A stretch of DNA of 32,019 nucleotides from Candidatus Latescibacterota bacterium (lineage in GTDB: Bacteria; Latescibacterota; UBA2968; UBA8231), in the NCBI GenBank assembly GCA_021295675.1, contig JAGWBY010000017.1, positions 1 to 32,019 on the forward strand, in the 5' to 3' direction. The notes under the pieces are model-generated. The model was given only the letters and a program-made list of their open reading frames with translations. It did not search any database and was not told the origin of the DNA. This document shows, in pieces, positions 6,250 through 14,584 of the stretch. A program made the position numbers and the translations under genes. Positions within the stretch are counted from its first letter, which is position 1, and each line of letters starts with the position of its first letter.

Positions 6250-7881
6250 GTGGTATTGCTACTTCTCGCATTGGTAGCAGTCAGCGTCAGCGCCCAGTCT
6301 GCCCCCCACTTCGTCGAGGTGACCCGCGCCGCTGGCATTGACTTCCGCTATGTAAACGGTGCGAGCGGCCGGAAGTACATGCCCGAAGCTATCGGCTCGG
6401 GCGCGGCGTTCTTCGACGCCGATGGGGACGGCTTGCTCGATCTGTACATCGTCAATGGCACGGCCCTGCCGGGCTATGACGGCCCGCCCGGCACCAATGC
6501 TCATTACCGCAACAAGGGAGACGGCACCTTCGCGGATGTTACGGAGGCGACGCAGACTGGCGATGCAGGGTACGGCATGGGGGCTGCGGTCGGCGACGTG
6601 GATAACGACGGCAATCCCGATCTGTACGTGACCAACTATGGCCCTAACGTCCTCTACCACAATGAGGGGCATGGCCGCGCCTTTGCCGATGTGACGGCCC
6701 GCACTGGCCTCGGCGACCCAGGTTGGGGATCGCATGCGGCCTTTGCCGACTACGACCGCGATGGCGACTTGGATCTCTACGTGGCCAATTACATGGAGTT
6801 CGATTTGGACGCGAACAAGGAGTGCTTTACGGGCGCGGCGCGCTCCATCTGCGGCCCCCTTGCGTACCCCGGACAGTCTGGAGTGCTCTATCGCAACGAC
6901 GGCGACTTCGCGTTTGCCAATGTGACGCGCGCGGCGGGCTTGTTCAGCAATGAGGGCCGGCAACTGGCCGCGGTGTTTGGCGACTGCGACGACGATGGCG
7001 ACCCGGACCTGTTTATTGCCAACGACCGGCAGCCCAATTTCCTCTTCCTCAACAACGGCGACGGCACCTTTGCGGAGCATGGCATCATCGCTGGGGTGGC
7101 GTACAATGAGGAGGGGTACGCTGAGTCTGCGATGGGCGCGGACTTCGGCGACTACGACAACGACGGTCGGCTCGACATCATCCTCGCCACTTTCCAGTGG
7201 CTGCCCAACACGCTCTACCACAACGACGGCGGCGGCTTTTTCAGCGACCTGACGTTTGCCGCTGATCTCGGCGCGCCGAGCGTGCCCTACTTGGGCATGG
7301 CCGCGGTCTTTTTCGACAGCGACAACGACGGCTTCCTCGACGTTTTCGTCACCAACGGCCATCTCGATGAAAACGTGCGCGAGTTCGACCCGGACACGAC
7401 CTATCCGCAGCAAAACCAGTTATTCCGCAATCAGGGCGATGGCACCTTTGCCGACGTGAGCAATGCTAGCGGCCTAGGGATGCTCGTCGAGCGCGTCAGC
7501 CACGGTGCCGCGTTGGGCGATTACGACAACGATGGCGACGTCGATATCTTCGTCTCGGATTCGGATGCGCCCCACTGTACGCTGTTGCGCAACGACCACA
7601 GAGGGCATAATTACCTGACGGTCAAAGCTGTAGGCACCCAAAGCAATCGCGACGGGCTCGGCACCAAAATCCGCGCCGTGGCGGGCGACCTCGTGCAAAA
7701 GCGCGAAATTCGCCGCAGCTACGGATACATGGGCAGCAGCGACGTGCGCCTAACGCTGGGCTTGGGCCGCCATGCCCAAGTAGATTCACTGCAAGTTTTT
7801 TGGCCCAGCGGCGCGGTGCAGATCCTCTTAAACGTGGCGGCCAATCAGCACATTGTCATTGAGGAAGTTACAAAAAAATAA
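6250..7881 (+). CDS. CRTAC1-family protein: FG-GAP/VCBS propeller with C-terminal ASPIC/UnbV domain
   Basis: 543 residues, GTG start 2 bases after the TPR stop. A signal peptide (LLLLALVAVSVSAQS) is followed by FVEVTRAAGIDFRYVNG, the typical CRTAC1 opening. Seven calcium-type loops of the form DxDxDGxxDL occur in order (DADGDGLLDL, DVDNDGNPDL, DYDRDGDLDL, DCDDDGDPDL, DYDNDGRLDI, DSDNDGFLDV, DYDNDGDVDI), as expected for a seven-bladed integrin-like propeller. The last ~100 residues match the ASPIC/UnbV domain: NYLTVKAVGTQSNRDGLGTKI, then SYGYMGSSD and LGLGRHAQVDSLQVFWPSG. Exported; probably a calcium-stabilised binding or adhesion protein. Ligand unknown. The PPIC lipoprotein gene follows within 16 bases and may assist its folding. 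Confidence 0.9.
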   Translation: MVLLLLALVAVSVSAQSAPHFVEVTRAAGIDFRYVNGASGRKYMPEAIGSGAAFFDADGDGLLDLYIVNGTALPGYDGPPGTNAHYRNKGDGTFADVTEATQTGDAGYGMGAAVGDVDNDGNPDLYVTNYGPNVLYHNEGHGRAFADVTARTGLGDPGWGSHAAFADYDRDGDLDLYVANYMEFDLDANKECFTGAARSICGPLAYPGQSGVLYRNDGDFAFANVTRAAGLFSNEGRQLAAVFGDCDDDGDPDLFIANDRQPNFLFLNNGDGTFAEHGIIAGVAYNEEGYAESAMGADFGDYDNDGRLDIILATFQWLPNTLYHNDGGGFFSDLTFAADLGAPSVPYLGMAAVFFDSDNDGFLDVFVTNGHLDENVREFDPDTTYPQQNQLFRNQGDGTFADVSNASGLGMLVERVSHGAALGDYDNDGDVDIFVSDSDAPHCTLLRNDHRGHNYLTVKAVGTQSNRDGLGTKIRAVAGDLVQKREIRRSYGYMGSSDVRLTLGLGRHAQVDSLQVFWPSGAVQILLNVAANQHIVIEEVTKK

Positions 7882-7897
7882 TGGAGAAATTTGTCGC

Positions 7898-9268
7898 ATG
7901 AAGTTGAGAACAATCGTCCTGATCGCGCTCGTGGCTTGTGGGACAGAACCTGAGCCTACTTACGTCGCTCGCATCGGTGAAACTACCTTATCAAAGGAAG
8001 ACTTTAAGGAGCGAGCGCAAAAGCTGATGGAAACGGGCTACAAGCACATCGAGGAGATGAATGAAGACGCCAAGTTGGCACTGCTCAACGGCGTGATCGC
8101 CCGCGAGTTGTTGGTGCGCGAAGGGCTGCGCCGCGGCCTCGACCGCGAGCCGAGCATTGCCCGCGAAGTCGAGCGCACCAAGCAAAGGGCCGTGATGAAC
8201 AAACTATACGAGAAAGAGGCCCTGCACGGCGATTACACGTCAACTGAAGAGGAGTTGCGGGCTTTTGCCAAAGAGCGCGAATACGATGTCGAGGTATTGA
8301 GCCAGCAGATTGTCTGCGCCACCGAAGAAGAGGCGCTGGAAGTACTAACGGCGCTGCAAGAGGACACTCCGTTTGAGTCGCTGGTGCCCATCTATTCAAC
8401 GGAGACCATCCAGCGGCGCTTTGGCCCGGCCGGCCAGTTGGGGTGGTTCAAGATGGGCCACATGCTGCCTGAGTTGATGGAACCGTTGCGGACCATGGAC
8501 GAGGGCCAACTCTATCCGCATCCCGTGAAGACCCAAATAGGCTATCACGTCTTCCGACTCGACAAACGGCGGCACGTGGATTTTGCGGCCCAGCGCGAGT
8601 GGCTGCAAGAAAAAGCGCGCGTGCAAAAGCGGGCCGACGACATGGAACAATACATCCATCGCCTGCGCCGCGAATACGAGCTAGAGGCCCACGACGAGGG
8701 TTTAAAAGCCTTGACCGCGCCCGATGGCGAAGAGCAAGTGCTCTTTAGCTGGCGCGGCGGCCAACTGACCACGGCCGCGTACTGGGCCAACCTAGCAGCG
8801 AGTCACAGCCGACTCGACAGTGCTGCCCGCTACAAGGCGGCCGAGAACTTGGCGGGAGTGCAGATTATGATGGCGGAGGGCCGCAAGCTGCAATACGACC
8901 GCGACCCCGAGGTGCGCGAGCCGGTGGAGCACAAGCGCGATGCGCTCATCGTCGAGTGGCTCTATCGCACCGAAGGCAGGGAGGTGGCGCGCCAGCAGCC
9001 CATCACCGAAGAGGACATTCGCGCGTACTACGATGCCAACGTCGAGATGTTTACCCGCACTGACGGAAAAGTTGCGGATCTATCCTTGGTCTATAACAGC
9101 GTCAAAACCCTGCTGAGGCAGCAGGCGGCAACTAAGGCCATGGACGCCTTTATCGCGCGGCTCCGCGAGCAGTACAGCGCGGATATTGAAATAAATACTG
9201 AAGCGCTCGCCGAGGTCAGCTTACAGGTCCTTACCCAACCCGGCGAAGACGCTGATGAAGGTGAATAG
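7898..9268 (+). CDS. PPIC-type (parvulin) peptidyl-prolyl isomerase lipoprotein, SurA/PrsA-like
   Basis: 456 residues from ATG 7898, chosen because GGAG lies at 7884-7887 and the signal MKLRTIVLIALVACG with lipobox LVAC starts there. An N-terminal SurA-like helical region (TLSKEDFKERAQKL..., about 25-115) precedes a parvulin domain at about 128-225: VEVLSQQIVCATEEEALEVL, then the FGPAGQLGWFKMGHMLPEL segment and KTQIGYHVFRLDKRR. A second, degenerate helical part with another EEDIRAYYDANVEMF motif ends the protein. It would catalyse prolyl isomerisation and chaperone exported proteins at the membrane. It lies at the end of the TPR-CRTAC1 unit and faces the outer-membrane protein gene, whose 3' end it overlaps by 48 bases. 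Confidence 0.85.
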   Translation: MKLRTIVLIALVACGTEPEPTYVARIGETTLSKEDFKERAQKLMETGYKHIEEMNEDAKLALLNGVIARELLVREGLRRGLDREPSIAREVERTKQRAVMNKLYEKEALHGDYTSTEEELRAFAKEREYDVEVLSQQIVCATEEEALEVLTALQEDTPFESLVPIYSTETIQRRFGPAGQLGWFKMGHMLPELMEPLRTMDEGQLYPHPVKTQIGYHVFRLDKRRHVDFAAQREWLQEKARVQKRADDMEQYIHRLRREYELEAHDEGLKALTAPDGEEQVLFSWRGGQLTTAAYWANLAASHSRLDSAARYKAAENLAGVQIMMAEGRKLQYDRDPEVREPVEHKRDALIVEWLYRTEGREVARQQPITEEDIRAYYDANVEMFTRTDGKVADLSLVYNSVKTLLRQQAATKAMDAFIARLREQYSADIEINTEALAEVSLQVLTQPGEDADEGE

Positions 9269-11854
9269 CTTAGCCGACGCAGGAGCTGAGTCGAGGTCTT
9301 CGCGGGTCCAGCGCAGCCCGACGTTGGTCGTCAGCGCATACCCCTGATAGGCCGATTGGTTGGCGATTTGGCCGGCCAGCACTAGCGTAGTGCCGTCTGC
9401 TAGAAATCCCTCGGGCTGCTCGCCTAGATTGTTGGCGATCTCGTATTCGACGCCCGCGGTAAAGCTCATGTTGCGGTTGATCTCGCGGTCGGCCAGCAGC
9501 GAGAAAATCTCCGTTAGATCGGACGTTTGCAACGCGCCCTTGTCCGCCGGCACTCGATTGCTGTATAGCTGTTTCCAGTTCAGGGTCAAACCCCAAGAGC
9601 GCAGGTGGAGCGGGTACTGGGCCTTGTTGATCACGCCGAGGAAGCGCTGGTTGTTTAGCTCTTCAGCCGCTGATCCTAATTGCGTGTATTGTTCGTGCTT
9701 GAACTTGGTGGTAAACGAGATGTAGCGGTCGTAGCGCACGTCTAAATACGTGGTGTTGACGAACGCATCGCGCGCCACGAGCTGGTCGCGGATAAAGCGC
9801 GCTTCCCCGAATGTGCCGGGCGTATCGACCCACAAAAAGACGTCTTCGGGAATGTCGTCTGCGACCTTGCGCGGATTGACAATCAGCCGCAATTGCAGAT
9901 TGTAGCGCGGGAATTTTTCGCTCGCGGTCAAGAGTAGATAGGTGGTTGCGTTTTCGCGGGCGGTTTTCAGCAGACGCTCGTCGAGCCGGCCGGCCATGAG
10001 GTTTATGTCCGGCGCGATTTCAACGCCTACATACGCGTTGTATCCCCGGTGCCCGCGCTTGTAGGGGTAGTCCGCTTCGGAGTCGTCTTCAAAGCGGTCG
10101 ATGACCCCGTTGTTGTTCATGTCCATGCCAAAGAGAAAGTCGGGAGGATCGACCTCAAAGCGCAGGAAAGGCTCGGCGTAGTCGGGTAGGCGGTTGAAGT
10201 TGCGATTGAAATCCGAGAGATCGTCGTTGTTTTCGTCGATTCCGGGAAAGACCGCGCTGTCGGTCAGTAGGCCTATCCCCTGGCGAGTGTTGACGCGCGG
10301 GCCGTGATAGCGCCGGGTCCAGTCGGGCAATTCGTCTTGATCGTCGTTGTCATCGACGAATTCGTACACACTTTGTTGCTCGTTGCCGTAGTACACCTCG
10401 CCCTCGGAGTTCGGGATAAAGGCTTGGGTTGAGTACTCTGCGTCCATGCTAAAGGCCTCGGCGAAAACCGTCCACGGGTAGTGCCGCTTCTGCGCTGTCA
10501 AGTAAAAGGCTTCAGCGGTGTTGGTGGCTAGGGCTTGCTCGCGGATGAAGTTTTCGTTGGGGAAGCGGCGATACTGGAAGTTCCGCACGTATTCTCCCCT
10601 CAAGTCAAAACCGGCAACGTCGTTGATTGACATGTCAAAGCCGAGTAGCCGGTTGCCAGTGGGCAGGCCGTAGCGAAAGGTGTGGAAGGCTTGGTTGGCG
10701 CCGTCCTTGACGTTGCCCGGTGCGCGCAGCACGGTCAGGAACACAGGTGCGCCGAGTTGGTTGGTCTGTTTGTTGGAAGCGACTTCTACTTTGTAGTCGT
10801 TGGCCAGTACTAGGCCGATCTCCACGTGCTCAATTTCGCGGAAGTCGTCGATTTCGTCGTCAACGGTGGGCGCGAAATCTTCGATGTTGAACGTGAGGGT
10901 TATTACGTCGGTGCCGCTTGCTTCAATCATGCCGCGGCGGCGGAAGCCACCTTCCACCACGGGCGCGATGTCGTCGGTGTGCTCGACGCCATTGGCGAAG
11001 ATGCGCCAGCGCGATAGCAGGGCGCCGCCTTCGCCGTCTTCGGGCGAGTCGTCGGAAATGCGCACGATGATCGAGCGGACAAAGTCGTTGTTCATCGGCC
11101 CGCTGAGTTGGCCTTTGAGCGAATTGTCGCCAAAGGGAATGTTGGAGTTCATGTGGGCGGCGTTGACAAATGTTAGGCCTATATTGGAGAAGTCGCCGAT
11201 GCTGAGTTGGCCTTTGGCGGCCCACATGTTAGTGAACGTGCTGAACTTCACGCCGGCCTCGCCAGCGACACCAGCGACGACGCCGGTGTTGTTGATGCGT
11301 GAGGTGAGCAGAGTCAGAGCGTATTTGTCTGACATCATGTCCCACTGCACGCCGTCGAAGCGCGGCTTGGAAAAGGTGAGCGGCGTCAGGGTCGTGCGGA
11401 TGCCGTCGCCCACCATCAGCGAGGAGTGGAACTGCCCGGAGTGGCTGGAGGAAATGAGGACGTTACTGAACCACGAGCTGAAGCGCGGGCTTTTGAAGAT
11501 GCTGCTGCCGCTGGCCGTGGGATAGTCCTCGGTCCAGTTGTACACCCGCCAACCTTGGCTGATATAAGAGCCGTAGATGTCGTAAAAGGGCGATCCCTCT
11601 AAGAAGACGTCGTTGTAGCGTTGGTAGGGGTTGCGCGCGTAGTTGGAGTACTGGTCTTGCCGCCAGTCGTAGAGTTCGTACAGGCGCTGTGGCTGGTACC
11701 ACTTGCGCACTGAAGGAACGAGAGTTGAGGGCGCGACTTCAGTGGCTGAAGTGTAATAGGGATTGTCAAATCCGGTGGCGCGCTGGGCCGCGGATGGCTG
11801 TGGCGTTCCAAGAAACAAACCACAATACAGCAGTACTATCGTTAGACGTCTCAC
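9221..11854 (-). CDS. Large outer-membrane beta-barrel candidate with acidic Ca-type loops
   Basis: 877 residues from GTG 11854, which is preceded by GGGAGGGAGG; a longer start at GTG 11893 overlaps the DUF2283 stop. The signal peptide is RRLTIVLLYCGLFLGTPQPSAA. No enzyme domain is seen. The second half has alternating amphipathic stretches, for example AFVNTTYLDVRYDRYISFTTKF and RSWGLTLNWKQLYSNR, ending GYALTTNVGLRWTR and KLFTFISVFAG, as in barrel strands. Between about residues 500 and 610 acidic loops resemble calcium-binding sites: FVDDNDDQDELPDW, GIDENNDDLSDFN, GMDMNNNGVIDRFEDD. Last gene of the minus-strand cluster, so it likely forms the membrane anchor or exporter for the surface proteins encoded upstream. 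Not recognised as a named family; barrel topology is inferred from strand pattern only. Confidence 0.6.
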   Translation of the reverse strand: MRRLTIVLLYCGLFLGTPQPSAAQRATGFDNPYYTSATEVAPSTLVPSVRKWYQPQRLYELYDWRQDQYSNYARNPYQRYNDVFLEGSPFYDIYGSYISQGWRVYNWTEDYPTASGSSIFKSPRFSSWFSNVLISSSHSGQFHSSLMVGDGIRTTLTPLTFSKPRFDGVQWDMMSDKYALTLLTSRINNTGVVAGVAGEAGVKFSTFTNMWAAKGQLSIGDFSNIGLTFVNAAHMNSNIPFGDNSLKGQLSGPMNNDFVRSIIVRISDDSPEDGEGGALLSRWRIFANGVEHTDDIAPVVEGGFRRRGMIEASGTDVITLTFNIEDFAPTVDDEIDDFREIEHVEIGLVLANDYKVEVASNKQTNQLGAPVFLTVLRAPGNVKDGANQAFHTFRYGLPTGNRLLGFDMSINDVAGFDLRGEYVRNFQYRRFPNENFIREQALATNTAEAFYLTAQKRHYPWTVFAEAFSMDAEYSTQAFIPNSEGEVYYGNEQQSVYEFVDDNDDQDELPDWTRRYHGPRVNTRQGIGLLTDSAVFPGIDENNDDLSDFNRNFNRLPDYAEPFLRFEVDPPDFLFGMDMNNNGVIDRFEDDSEADYPYKRGHRGYNAYVGVEIAPDINLMAGRLDERLLKTARENATTYLLLTASEKFPRYNLQLRLIVNPRKVADDIPEDVFLWVDTPGTFGEARFIRDQLVARDAFVNTTYLDVRYDRYISFTTKFKHEQYTQLGSAAEELNNQRFLGVINKAQYPLHLRSWGLTLNWKQLYSNRVPADKGALQTSDLTEIFSLLADREINRNMSFTAGVEYEIANNLGEQPEGFLADGTTLVLAGQIANQSAYQGYALTTNVGLRWTREDLDSAPASAKLFTFISVFAGLGKDL

Positions 11855-11889
11855 GACCTCCCTCCCACAGGTTTGTGACGTGTTGGTGG

Positions 11890-12096
11890 TCACGCGGTCT
11901 CGTTTGGTTGACGCTCGAAGGAGAACTCTAGGATGTTGGCACTCTTTTCGGCGTGCTCAATTTTCATGGAAACGAGGTTCCCTTGCTCGTCGAGGTCTAT
12001 GTAGATGTTTTCGCACAACTCTCGGGTCTCGGCGACGCGTTCAGAAGTGAACTCAATAAATGCAGTGTCCGTATCTTCAAAGTAGTTGATCTTCAT
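11890..12096 (-). CDS. DUF2283-family small protein
   Basis: 68 residues: MKINYFEDTDTAFIEF, then ETRELCENIYIDLDEQGNLVSMKIEHAEK. This strand-turn-strand pattern with 'D.dalyI.f', '..ENI.iDlDe.GnlVgiEI..A' is characteristic of DUF2283, whose role is unknown; members often lie near toxin-antitoxin genes. It is unlike its neighbours in being a small cytosolic protein without a signal peptide. A GGAGG sits 20 bases upstream (12117-12121), far for efficient initiation. Its stop overlaps a possible GTG start of the barrel gene (GTGA), so it may couple translation of that gene. Confidence 0.8.
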   Translation of the reverse strand: MKINYFEDTDTAFIEFTSERVAETRELCENIYIDLDEQGNLVSMKIEHAEKSANILEFSFERQPNETA

Positions 12097-12123
12097 GTTG
12101 TTCCATTCGTTTGTTACCTCCGA

Positions 12124-14559
12124 TTAATATACGACGTGAACATACTGCTGGACGACTTCGTCTTTGGGATCGGTTTGCAGTTTGATATGCACTATGTAGA
12201 TACCCGGCGGCACGAGCGCGCCATTGCGCTGGCCGTCCCAAGCGTACGTCGCCCGGGCACCGCGCGGAGTGGCGTTTTTCAATTCGGCGACTAGGCGGCC
12301 ATCGAGGGAAAAGACGCGTACATGTGGCTGCTTGTCAGTCTTGACGACGGTAAAATTTAGCTCATACAGGTCGTTGACTGCGTCGCCATTGGGCGTGAAC
12401 AGCTCGGAGTGGCGCAAGTTGCGGATTAGGGATGCGCCCTGCACCACTTCGGGCACAAACACTTGATCGGCTCCCAATTCCGCTGGCACTACTCCTTGGC
12501 CGTTGTCCTCTTGACTGGAGTTAAAGACAAAGGTTTCAAAGACCGTCGGGCTGGCAAAAACCCGCGTTGCAAACGCTATGTTGACGGAGTCGCGTTTTAC
12601 CACCGGCGGCGGTAGCTGCACCCACAGGGAATCGCCGCGCAACGAGCTGTTCGCCTCCACCTGCTGACCCCCCACCCATGCCGCAATCAATTCGGCATCC
12701 GCACTGCCCGGCGGCAAGGCGATCAACACTTGGTCGAACCCGGGGTCGCGGCTGTTGAACGCCTGCGGCTTAATGGTATAGCGAAATTCGGTCAGCGAAT
12801 CGAGCCCGGCTTCGCGCGGCCACACCGAGCCGCTCAGGCCAGCAAAAATGATCGGATCGTTGGCCACAACCCGCAGCGAGCGCAGCACCGGCGACACATC
12901 TAAGTCGTCGCTGTACAGGCGAATGCGCGTGCGCAAGTAGCGCCGCGGCGAAGGCGACTGAAAGCTCTGGCCGGAAAAGCGGTGCGGTTGGCTCCAAGTG
13001 CTCCAAGTCGCATCGCGCACATTTTCTTGCACTATGTCGCCGCGATAGCGCTTGCGCGCCGCTTCATAGGCTTCCTTGGTGACTTCATTGCCATTGGCGA
13101 GAAAGTAGCGCGTAACTTCGGTAAAGCCGTTGCCCGTCTGGGTCTGCACTTCTAAGCGCGTTCCCGGCGGCAGGTCGGCATCCCACTCGATGCGCCGGAT
13201 GCTGCGCGCTGCGCCTAAGTCGAGGTCGGAGGACTCTAACTCGACGCGCTTGGGATAGCCCTCGCGGTGAAAGGCAAAAAGCTGCAAGGCATTGGCGTCG
13301 CGCCCGTAGAAGCCGATCACGCGCCAGAGGATGAGGCGCGTGTCGCGCGTGGGGAATTGGAAATCGTTAAAGGGGTAGGTGGTGCGCACTTCGGACAGCA
13401 ACTCGTAGTCAAACGGTCCTTCCGCCGTCGGGTCGGCTGTGTTGCTCGGACTGCCGTCGGAGGTGAGGATGTCGAACATAGGCCAGCCGCCCACCGCGCC
13501 CTGCTGGTAGCCGTAGAGCCACGGGCTGCGCCCGCCGATGAGCGGTACAAAGATGATCCGGTCAATGCGGAACACGTTGCCAAAGTCGATCACCGACCAG
13601 ACGCCATCGTCGCGCCAATCGCGATCCCCAGAAGAGGCTTGGATGCTCCACAGCCGTCGGCCCAGGTCCGCATCCACGAGGAATTCCGCGCCGCTGGCCT
13701 TGCCGCAGCCGTCGCACTCGCGGGCCCTTGAGGTCCACGTCCTGCCGCCCCAACTCAACTCGCCTTTTTCCGCGCGCTCTTCGGTAAATACTCGGGTCGG
13801 GAGGTTGAAGCCAATGCCATCTACCTCGATTTCGGCGAGGGCGGCACCAGCGGTTTGACCGGCCGCTTCAAAGCGCACAAAGCGGAGAATAGAAAAATCC
13901 AAGCTGTCGCTTTTTACCAAGAACTCCCCTCTGGGCGTTCCGCTAGCAGGAGGCTTATTGGCGGTTTTGAGCTCGAATTCTACCGCCTGCTTGGTGTTGT
14001 TGTTGACTGGGCGACCGACGCGCTCAAACGCGATGTGCTTGCCCGTCGTGCCCACGACCTGAATGCCCGGGCTGATGTGTAGCGAAAAGAACTCAAAGGG
14101 ACGGGCGTCCTCGGTTTGGGGAAAGATTACGCGAATTTTGCGAGCGACGACCGCGCGTTTCAAATCGACCTCTAGCCACCACTTCTGGAGTGGGTCGTCT
14201 AAGTCGGGCTGCCAATAGGTGTTGTGATCTTGGTCCGCCACTAGTCCGGCTTGGCCCTGATTGGAAGGTGCGCGCACTGGCAAGCGACCGTAGTCGCCAA
14301 TGGTAACGGAGGAAAATTCGCTGGCATTGGCGACCGCGTTAAACGTCGTACCAAAACGCTTAACAGTGATTCCGGTAGAGCCGATTTGGACGAGCCCAGC
14401 CGGATGATTCCACGCGGCAAAGTCCGTTCCTGCAAAAACTATGTCTTGGGCGTCTAGGGCGGAGTGAACGACGAGCAAGAGCAGTAAGGGGAGTTTTTTA
14501 GCAGTGATTTTGCTCTGCTGCCGTTCGAGGCTAATGTGGATGAGCGCGCGTCTAATCAT
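12124..14559 (-). CDS. Exported F5/8-type (discoidin-like) protein with C-terminal FlgD-like domain, paralogue 3
   Basis: 811 residues. A long n-region with KK precedes the hydrophobic core LPLLLLLVVHSALDAQD. A discoidin-like part covers about residues 95-185 (SNQGQAGLVADQDHNTYWQP, KWWLEVDLKRAVVARKIRVIF) and a second one around 255-380. Middle motifs shared with its two upstream paralogues: EVQTQTGNGFTEVTRYF and VRDATWSTWSQP. The last ~90 residues form a FlgD-like immunoglobulin domain: SELFTPNGDAVNDLYEL, then VFSLDGRLVAEL, TYAWDGQRNGALVPPGIY, ending VHVVY. Such tails are used for surface sorting or structural capping in FCB-type bacteria. Likely a surface or envelope protein binding glycans or other surface ligands. 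The start at ATG 14559 has GGAG about 9 bases upstream; the preceding gene stops 25 bases away. Confidence 0.75.
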   Translation of the reverse strand: MIRRALIHISLERQQSKITAKKLPLLLLLVVHSALDAQDIVFAGTDFAAWNHPAGLVQIGSTGITVKRFGTTFNAVANASEFSSVTIGDYGRLPVRAPSNQGQAGLVADQDHNTYWQPDLDDPLQKWWLEVDLKRAVVARKIRVIFPQTEDARPFEFFSLHISPGIQVVGTTGKHIAFERVGRPVNNNTKQAVEFELKTANKPPASGTPRGEFLVKSDSLDFSILRFVRFEAAGQTAGAALAEIEVDGIGFNLPTRVFTEERAEKGELSWGGRTWTSRARECDGCGKASGAEFLVDADLGRRLWSIQASSGDRDWRDDGVWSVIDFGNVFRIDRIIFVPLIGGRSPWLYGYQQGAVGGWPMFDILTSDGSPSNTADPTAEGPFDYELLSEVRTTYPFNDFQFPTRDTRLILWRVIGFYGRDANALQLFAFHREGYPKRVELESSDLDLGAARSIRRIEWDADLPPGTRLEVQTQTGNGFTEVTRYFLANGNEVTKEAYEAARKRYRGDIVQENVRDATWSTWSQPHRFSGQSFQSPSPRRYLRTRIRLYSDDLDVSPVLRSLRVVANDPIIFAGLSGSVWPREAGLDSLTEFRYTIKPQAFNSRDPGFDQVLIALPPGSADAELIAAWVGGQQVEANSSLRGDSLWVQLPPPVVKRDSVNIAFATRVFASPTVFETFVFNSSQEDNGQGVVPAELGADQVFVPEVVQGASLIRNLRHSELFTPNGDAVNDLYELNFTVVKTDKQPHVRVFSLDGRLVAELKNATPRGARATYAWDGQRNGALVPPGIYIVHIKLQTDPKDEVVQQYVHVVY

Positions 14560-14584
14560 CGGCTGTTCTCCGCAAGGTGTGCGG

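Noticed and set aside
6259..7413. A 384-codon open frame on the minus strand
   Set aside because: It lies opposite the CRTAC1 gene and is kept open by the repeated Asp/Gly codons of the FG-GAP loops; no family features, no signal and no ribosome site logic.
10800..11525. A 241-codon plus-strand open frame
   Set aside because: Antisense to the barrel gene; composition is low-complexity Ser/Arg and it has no conserved motif.
11855..11893. Longer start (GTG 11893) for the barrel gene
   Set aside because: It would add 13 polar residues before the signal peptide; GTG 11854 has a far better ribosome site. Kept only as an alternative.
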